The notes under the pieces: generated by a model
Told to the model about the DNA's origin: nothing
What the model saw: only the letters and a program-made list of their open reading frames with translations
Databases searched by the model: none
In this document: positions 1 to 3,921 of the stretch, in pieces
Numbering within the stretch: the stretch's first letter is position 1
Layout: each line of letters begins with the position of its first letter
Source: Gemmatimonadota bacterium
GTDB taxonomy: Bacteria; Gemmatimonadota; Gemmatimonadetes; JACCXV01; JAHWKZ01
Reading direction: 5' to 3'
Assembly: GCA_030641505.1 (NCBI GenBank)
Contig: DAOWHI010000119.1
Coordinates: 1-8,350, forward strand
Length of the DNA: 8,350 bases
Position numbers and translations under genes: made by a program

Positions 1-147
1 CACGAACATCACGAAGTAGACCAGTCCCAGCGGAAAACCGAGCAGCAGGTACAGAAGCGTTGAATAGGTCCTCGTGTCGGCCAGAACCGTGAACGGGTTC
101 GGGATCGAACCAGAGCGAAATGTGGCGGTCTGTGCAATAGCGGTCAT
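1..147 (-). CDS. PF13796-like putative sensor membrane protein, N-terminal 49 codons only
   Basis: The leftward frame opens with ATG at 147, preceded by a perfect GGAGGTG Shine-Dalgarno (complement of 151-157) only a few bases upstream, and stays open to the window edge. The peptide has a short polar N-terminus, then PNPFTVLADTRTYSTLLYLL leading into the hydrophobic stretch LLGFPLGLVYFVMFV. This resembles the start of the 'putative sensor' membrane domain (PF13796), in which a polar lead-in ending in RTYxxLLYLLLGFPLGLxYF opens the first transmembrane helix. That domain is found in front of histidine kinase modules and also alone, so the missing C-terminus decides whether this is a kinase. It is divergent from hutF, sharing a 113-bp intergenic region with it. 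The start and strand are well supported; the family call rests on about 25 residues. Confidence 0.72.
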   Translation of the reverse strand, partial: MTAIAQTATFRSGSIPNPFTVLADTRTYSTLLYLLLGFPLGLVYFVMFV

Positions 148-161
148 CGTCACCTCCTTTT

Positions 162-240
162 CCGCCCTACGGCGGTGGGCGCCCGAGGTTTCACCGGGGG
201 CGCTACCACGAGCGACGATTTGGCTTGCCGGTTGAGCCAA
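162..240. promoter_or_regulatory. Divergent intergenic region with three consecutive inverted repeats
   Basis: Between the leftward sensor gene and rightward hutF lie three separate dyads. The first pairs CCGCC (162-166) with GGCGG (171-175) around a 4-base loop. The second pairs GCGCCC (179-184) with GGGCGC (198-203), and an inner GGT/ACC pairing (187-189 with 193-195) extends it. The third pairs TTGGCT (220-225) with AGCCAA (235-240) around a CCGG-centred spacer. The third ends 20 bases before the preferred hutF ATG. They could be operators for a regulator of either gene, or leader hairpins. No convincing -35/-10 pair was recognised, so promoter positions are not assigned. Confidence 0.4.
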
Positions 241-260
241 CGCAGGGCAAGCTAAAGGCC

Positions 261-1607
261 ATGAGCGACGCCCACTCCGGACCCCCGGCCGAGATCATCG
301 AGGCCGACCTCACCTGGACTGGAGACCGCTTCGCCTCTGGCGTTCAGGTCGCGATCGGGCCAGACGCGCGTATCCGGGCTGTCGGTCCACTCGGCCCCCC
401 CCCCACCCGCCGTCTCCGAGGTCAGGCGCTCCTGCCGGGATTGGTCAACGTCCACTCGCACGCGTTTCAGATCGGTCTGCGTGGGCGCGGGGAACGATTC
501 CCGACCGGTCAGGGCAACTTCTGGACCTGGCGCGAGGCGATGTACGAGCTGGTCGATGCGCTCCAGCCCGATCGCTTCCGCACGCTAGCAAAGAACGCGT
601 TCCGCGAGATGCGGGATGCCGGGATTACGACGGTGGGTGAGTTTCATTACTTCCATCATGCGACAACCGAGCGCGACTACGACCTCGATATGATCCTGCT
701 CGAGGCCGCCGCCGAGGCCCGCATTCGGCTGGTGTTGCTAAGCACCCACTACCAGACAGGTGGCTTTGGGAAGCCACTGGACGCGGGTCAACGCCGATTT
801 GATACCCGATCACCCCACGAGTTCTGGAAGTCGATCGATCGACTTTCTCCTGGACTCGAGCCGGACATCCAGACGATCGGGGTAGCCGCGCACAGCGTCC
901 GAGCCGTTCCACTCGAAGCGATCGCCGAGCTCCGCGACGAGGCCAGCGATCGCAATCTCGTCTTTCACATCCATGTCGAGGAGCAACCGCGGGAGATCGA
1001 GGATTGCGTTGACATCCATGGGCGCCGGCCAATGGCACTGCTCAACGACGCGCTCGCCATCGATGACCGCGTCACCGCGATCCATTGCACTCACACGGCA
1101 TCCGACGACATGCGGTGTTTTCTCGAACGCGGTGGCAATGTCTGCATCTGCCCGTTGACTGAGGCCAACCTCGGGGACGGTATCGCCGACGTTCCCGCGA
1201 TTCACAATTCCAACGCGATCTGCTTAGGAACTGATTCGAACGCCCGGATCTCGATGACCGAAGAGATGAGGTGGCTGGAGTACGCGCAGCGGTTGAAGTC
1301 CCAGCAGCGCGGCGTCGTCACCGACGCCGACGGCAAAACCGCGGCCGCCCTGCTCGACATCGCGACCGTCAACGGCGCACGTGCGCTCGGTGTCAACGCT
1401 GGGCTCATCGCACCGGGTCTGTGGGCCGATTTTGTCGCCCTCGACCTGAGCGCCCCTGTGCTCAACGAACCCGACGAGGCGACGCTTCTGGGTGCGTGGG
1501 TCTTTGGTACCGGCAACGAGGCCGTTGCCGCCACATGCGTCGGCGGTGATTGGCTTCCATCTCGACCGACCGATATGGCCAATGCACAGTCCAAGAACTC
1601 ACATTAG
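261..1607 (+). CDS. hutF: Formimidoylglutamate deiminase (N-formimino-L-glutamate iminohydrolase)
   Basis: This amidohydrolase-superfamily enzyme converts N-formimino-L-glutamate to N-formyl-L-glutamate and ammonia in the five-step histidine degradation route. It is cytosolic. Numbering from a possible TTG at 225 (460 aa), the metal ligands are H77 and H79 (VHSHAFQ), H250 (HIHVEEQ) and D337 (GTDSNA). Catalytic E253 and H287 are present. So are substrate-contact equivalents Q82, R103 (FWTWRE), Y142 (EFHYFHH) and R226 (AHSVRAVP), and the family signature TEANLGDGI (312-320). These roles are assigned by analogy with the Pseudomonas enzyme from memory. I prefer ATG 261 (448 aa). TTG 225 lies inside an inverted repeat and lacks a Shine-Dalgarno, whereas AAAGG precedes 261 and the recognisable fold begins just after it. 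The length is normal for the family. No other hut gene is visible, and the partner deformylase must be elsewhere. Ten consecutive C (395-404) encode Pro-Pro-Pro. Confidence 0.93.
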   Translation: MSDAHSGPPAEIIEADLTWTGDRFASGVQVAIGPDARIRAVGPLGPPPTRRLRGQALLPGLVNVHSHAFQIGLRGRGERFPTGQGNFWTWREAMYELVDALQPDRFRTLAKNAFREMRDAGITTVGEFHYFHHATTERDYDLDMILLEAAAEARIRLVLLSTHYQTGGFGKPLDAGQRRFDTRSPHEFWKSIDRLSPGLEPDIQTIGVAAHSVRAVPLEAIAELRDEASDRNLVFHIHVEEQPREIEDCVDIHGRRPMALLNDALAIDDRVTAIHCTHTASDDMRCFLERGGNVCICPLTEANLGDGIADVPAIHNSNAICLGTDSNARISMTEEMRWLEYAQRLKSQQRGVVTDADGKTAAALLDIATVNGARALGVNAGLIAPGLWADFVALDLSAPVLNEPDEATLLGAWVFGTGNEAVAATCVGGDWLPSRPTDMANAQSKNSH

Positions 1608-1846
1608 CCAACGTCGCGTGTCGGCGATCGTTTCTCATAGCGGGTGGCGTGCTCGCGCATGATCGTATCAAACTTCGACCACCCGACTTTGTGACCATAG
1701 TGGCTCTTCTTCGGAAACCAAACGATCGATCCCTTTGAGACCGTCAGCGTTCCCAAAAGCTCTCCGTCCGCGCGAACGCGGAAAATCACATCCGAGCGCT
1801 CGAGCGCTCGCTGTGGCATCTCAAAACCGACATCGTGTTTGGCCAA
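1604..1846 (-). CDS. Conserved hypothetical protein, 80 aa
   Basis: Small soluble protein of no known function. I recall similar short proteins, with the pattern LGTLxVSKGxxxWFPxxxxYGxxxxWxxFDxxMxxH, as conserved hypotheticals across several phyla. The pattern here is LGTLTVSKGSIVWFPKKSHY followed by GWSKFDTIMREH. I chose the TTG at 1846 because AAAGGAGG lies exactly 6 bases upstream and the product then begins MAKHDVGFEMPQ; an ATG at 1879 would put the Shine-Dalgarno inside the gene. The N-terminal half reads like a compact beta-rich domain, and the C-terminus is basic and probably disordered. There is no signal peptide or membrane segment. Its stop (1604-1606) overlaps the hutF stop by four bases on the opposite strand, and it is divergent from the Fe-S membrane protein gene. 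It is a real gene with high probability; its role is unknown. Confidence 0.8.
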   Translation of the reverse strand: MAKHDVGFEMPQRALERSDVIFRVRADGELLGTLTVSKGSIVWFPKKSHYGHKVGWSKFDTIMREHATRYEKRSPTRDVG

Positions 1847-1852
1847 GCTGGT

Positions 1853-1860
1853 CCTCCTTT
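1853..1860 (-). promoter_or_regulatory. Ribosome binding site that fixes a TTG start
   Basis: On the minus strand AAAGGAGG is followed after 6 bases by TTG (1846-1844). This is close to an ideal Shine-Dalgarno match and spacing, so it marks the start of the 80-aa gene and argues against the upstream ATG at 1879. Confidence 0.75.
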
Positions 1861-1945
1861 CGATCTGTCTGTGTGCCAAATACGAGCCTACGCACCCGAG
1901 CTAACAAAGTGCAAGCGATCCAAGTCTCTGAAGCGCCGTCTCATC

Positions 1946-1957
1946 GAACCATGGTTC
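1946..1957. repeat. 12-bp perfect palindrome GAACCATGGTTC upstream of the Fe-S protein gene
   Basis: The palindrome sits in the 127-bp divergent gap between the 80-aa gene and the 316-aa membrane protein gene. It ends 16 bases before the ATG at 1974 and just ahead of the GGGAGG ribosome binding site (1963-1968). That is a possible position for an operator or a 5' UTR element. The rest of the gap (1847-1945) shows no convincing promoter hexamers or RNA structure to me. Confidence 0.35.
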
Positions 1958-1973
1958 CGTCAGGGAGGAAGCA

Positions 1974-2924
1974 ATGACCAGTAAACAGAGCTGGTGGAAG
2001 CTCGCAGAATGGGTGGGCCTGCTGGCCACGCCGGTTCTCCTCCTCGGCCTCTTCCAGTGGCCAGAACCGACGCTCAAGATCTTGTGGAACGTGGTGATTC
2101 CGTTGGTGCCGGCGTCACTCTTGCTGACGCCGCTGCTGTGGCGGAACACCTGCCCATTATCCACGTTGAACCTGTACGGTAACAAGCTCTCCGACAAACC
2201 CTGGCCGCCGTCCTGGTTTGTTACTGCGGCTCCCATCCTTGGAATCGCGCTATTCGCCGCCCTCGTACCGGCCAGACGGTTTCTGTTCAACCAAAACGGG
2301 CCGGTGCTGGCGATCACGATCGTGGCCGTCGGGGCATTGGCTGTGCTGTTGGGCGCACTGTTCAAGGTCAAGTCCGGCTTCTGCAATGGCGTTTGTCCCG
2401 TGCTGCCGGTCGAACGCCTCTACGGTCAACGTCCGATCCTAAGGATCGGCCATACGCGGTGTTGCACCGAGTGCACCGCCACTTGTATCGACCCATCACC
2501 TCAACAAGCGCCCCTGGTGGCATTGGGTGAGGCCCGCGAGTCAAACCGCTGGCTGGCTACCCCATTCGGAGCATTCGCTGCTGCTTTCCCGGGGTTCGTA
2601 TTCGGGTACTTCCAGACGGTGGATGGACCGCTGAGTTCGGCGGCTTCGGTCTATGCGACGGTGTTTCTGAGCGCCGTAGCGAGCTACGCGATCGTCGCCG
2701 TCATCGTGGGGCTGGTGAGGATTCCGGCTGGAAGGATCCTACCGGTGTTGGGTGCGCTGGCGGTCGGAACCTATTACTGGTTCGCCGCTCCGCAGCTAGC
2801 AGCAACCCTGGCCCTTGGTGACGCCGCCGGTCACATCGTGCGAATTGCGTTTGTACTGTTCGTGTTGGGGTGGTGGCTTCGAGCGCAACTTGGAACCACC
2901 ACCGCTTCCGCCAAACCGGCCTAG
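1974..2924 (+). CDS. Polytopic membrane protein with ferredoxin-like cysteine motifs (putative 4Fe-4S electron-transfer protein)
   Basis: 316-aa inner-membrane protein with about eight predicted helices (near residues 11-29, 38-55, 83-100, 109-130, 196-216, 222-247, 254-280, 286-303). Cysteines are C60 in WRNTCPLSTLN, C137 and C141 in SGFCNGVCPVLPVERLYGQRP, then C163, C164, C167 and C171 in HTRCCTECTATCIDPSP. The CxxxCP plus CxxCxxxC layout, in a loop between helices 4 and 5, recalls NosR/NapH/RdxA-type polyferredoxins and probably binds one or two [4Fe-4S] clusters. The motifs are not canonical CxxCxxCxxxCP, and the unusual C60-P follows helix 2. It may move electrons at the membrane; partner and direction are unknown. 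A relation to FesM-type membrane Fe-S proteins is possible but unproven. The start is supported by GGGAGG five bases before the ATG. It is convergent with a DUF2007-like gene, sharing four bases. Confidence 0.85.
   Translation: MTSKQSWWKLAEWVGLLATPVLLLGLFQWPEPTLKILWNVVIPLVPASLLLTPLLWRNTCPLSTLNLYGNKLSDKPWPPSWFVTAAPILGIALFAALVPARRFLFNQNGPVLAITIVAVGALAVLLGALFKVKSGFCNGVCPVLPVERLYGQRPILRIGHTRCCTECTATCIDPSPQQAPLVALGEARESNRWLATPFGAFAAAFPGFVFGYFQTVDGPLSSAASVYATVFLSAVASYAIVAVIVGLVRIPAGRILPVLGALAVGTYYWFAAPQLAATLALGDAAGHIVRIAFVLFVLGWWLRAQLGTTTASAKPA
2433..2449. repeat. 17-bp perfect inverted repeat inside the Fe-S protein gene
   Basis: CCGATCCT and AGGATCGG flank a single A, giving 8-bp arms. The repeat encodes part of RPILRIG, between the two cysteine clusters. 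It may be a codon-level accident or a site for a protein or methylase. Confidence 0.4.
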
Positions 2925-3157
2925 TCAGGCTCGCTGGCGTCCCACCACCCGGCTACCAGTTGCTTAGCGGTTTCGGCATCATCGGATCGTACGGCGACGC
3001 GAAACGGGCCGAAGGGTGGCTTGGATCCAAACCCGATCGACCCCCCGTCTTCGAGGACGGCCGTGATACCCCCATCCTCGAGAAGCTCCACCAACAGCTC
3101 GGCTTTGTGCCGGGCATCGCAGCTTGCGACGACTACTAGGCCATCGGCATCAGTCAC
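2921..3157 (-). CDS. DUF2007-like putative signal-transducing protein
   Basis: 78-aa soluble protein starting with GTG. The order is a beta strand LVVVASC, a helix rich in acidic residues and leucine (KAELLVELLEDGGITAVLED), a glycine-rich loop, a second strand RVAVRSDD, and a helix AETAKQLVAGWW. This is the compact alpha/beta pattern of DUF2007 (PF09413), a PII-like fold annotated as 'putative signal transducing protein' without an established ligand. The length is typical. The gene begins 18 bases after the seven-helix membrane protein stop on the same strand, so it is probably its co-transcribed partner. Its Shine-Dalgarno (TGAGGT, overlapping that stop) is rather distant. An ATG five bases upstream of the GTG is in another frame and hits a stop after two codons. 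The stop overlaps the Fe-S gene stop. Confidence 0.78.
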   Translation of the reverse strand: MTDADGLVVVASCDARHKAELLVELLEDGGITAVLEDGGSIGFGSKPPFGPFRVAVRSDDAETAKQLVAGWWDASEPD

Positions 3158-3175
3158 CCATCGCCTATCTCGACC

Positions 3176-3883
3176 TCAAGTTGTCGCCGCCAGTTGATCG
3201 GAACGCCCCGCTTTGGGAGTCTTTATGTTCCATCGGTAACCCGCCCAGATGAGGATTATGCCGATGAACTCCATGACGTACAGGACCTCGGTGTGTCCCA
3301 TTCGAGTCGCCATTCCGCCAATGCCCGGCAAAAGCGCGCCCACTGCTATCAGCACGTTGCCGACAAAGCGGTGGTGGGTGTCAGCTCTGCGATAGAATCG
3401 CACCGCGGACAAAGCGGCGCCGCCAACCAGGAAGATAAAGGCGTAGGTGTTGATGAACGGGCTAAAGAGACGCACCCATTGCCACTCAAAAACCGCGCCC
3501 GTCAAGCGGTGTGGCTCGACAAGGGCGTGATTGATCGGCGACAGAATCACGCAAGCCGCCGCGATCCCGATGTAGGGCAAGAGCACGCGCGTCAGACGAT
3601 CGGCCGTCCGCCGTTTCAGCAACAAGTACACGGTGCCCTGCGCGAGCGGCGCGCCACCCAGCAGGGCACCCGAGATGTACCAAGCCTTGAACACGACTGC
3701 GTTCCAACCGAATAGAGTGACCAGCGATTCGGTTAGCGTCCCGACCCCATACAGCAGAATGCCGACCGACCACCACAGCAGGTGTGTCCCGCCGCGCTCG
3801 CGATACCGCCCGAACACTACTCGCGCGAACAGCAACGCGATCACCGTGGTCGCGATCGGAATGAAGTGGACCGGCTCTCTCAC
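3176..3883 (-). CDS. Seven-helix integral membrane protein of unknown function
   Basis: 235-aa protein I cannot name. Hydrophobic segments near residues 4-21, 35-56, 67-90, 99-116, 139-160, 173-193 and 199-217 give seven helices. A basic cytoplasmic-type loop follows helix 3 (LKRRTADRLTR), and the hydrophilic C-terminal tail is basic. The architecture resembles the seven-helix N-terminal regions of some bacterial sensor kinases, but no catalytic domain is attached. There is no helix-7 lysine, which rules out a retinal protein. The start is GTG with AAGGAGG just upstream (spacing a little short). It lies 38 bases downstream of the TonB-dependent receptor and 18 bases upstream of the DUF2007-like gene, so it is likely the middle gene of an operon. 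A role as sensor, carrier or permease partner of the receptor is only inference. Confidence 0.75.
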   Translation of the reverse strand: MREPVHFIPIATTVIALLFARVVFGRYRERGGTHLLWWSVGILLYGVGTLTESLVTLFGWNAVVFKAWYISGALLGGAPLAQGTVYLLLKRRTADRLTRVLLPYIGIAAACVILSPINHALVEPHRLTGAVFEWQWVRLFSPFINTYAFIFLVGGAALSAVRFYRRADTHHRFVGNVLIAVGALLPGIGGMATRMGHTEVLYVMEFIGIILIWAGYRWNIKTPKAGRSDQLAATT

Positions 3884-3921
3884 ACCCCTCCTTCGTCGTT
3901 CACGCTAGCTGAGGACCAACG

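Noticed and set aside
225..260. TTG at 225 as the start of hutF
   Set aside because: No Shine-Dalgarno precedes it, it sits within an inverted repeat, and the extra 12 residues add nothing family-like. ATG 261 is better, though the choice is not certain.
810..1205. 131-codon leftward open frame
   Set aside because: Antisense to the conserved active-site region of hutF.
1735..1977. 80-codon rightward open frame spanning the gap before the Fe-S gene
   Set aside because: It overlaps the 80-aa leftward gene and has no ribosome site. Only its last nine codons (ATG 1951 onward) are of interest, as a possible leader.
3194..3715. 173-codon rightward open frame
   Set aside because: Antisense to the seven-helix membrane protein. 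The opposite frame has clear membrane segments and this one is low-quality polar sequence.
3176..3883. Seven-helix protein as a microbial rhodopsin
   Set aside because: The last helix lacks the retinal-binding lysine and no rhodopsin motif is present.
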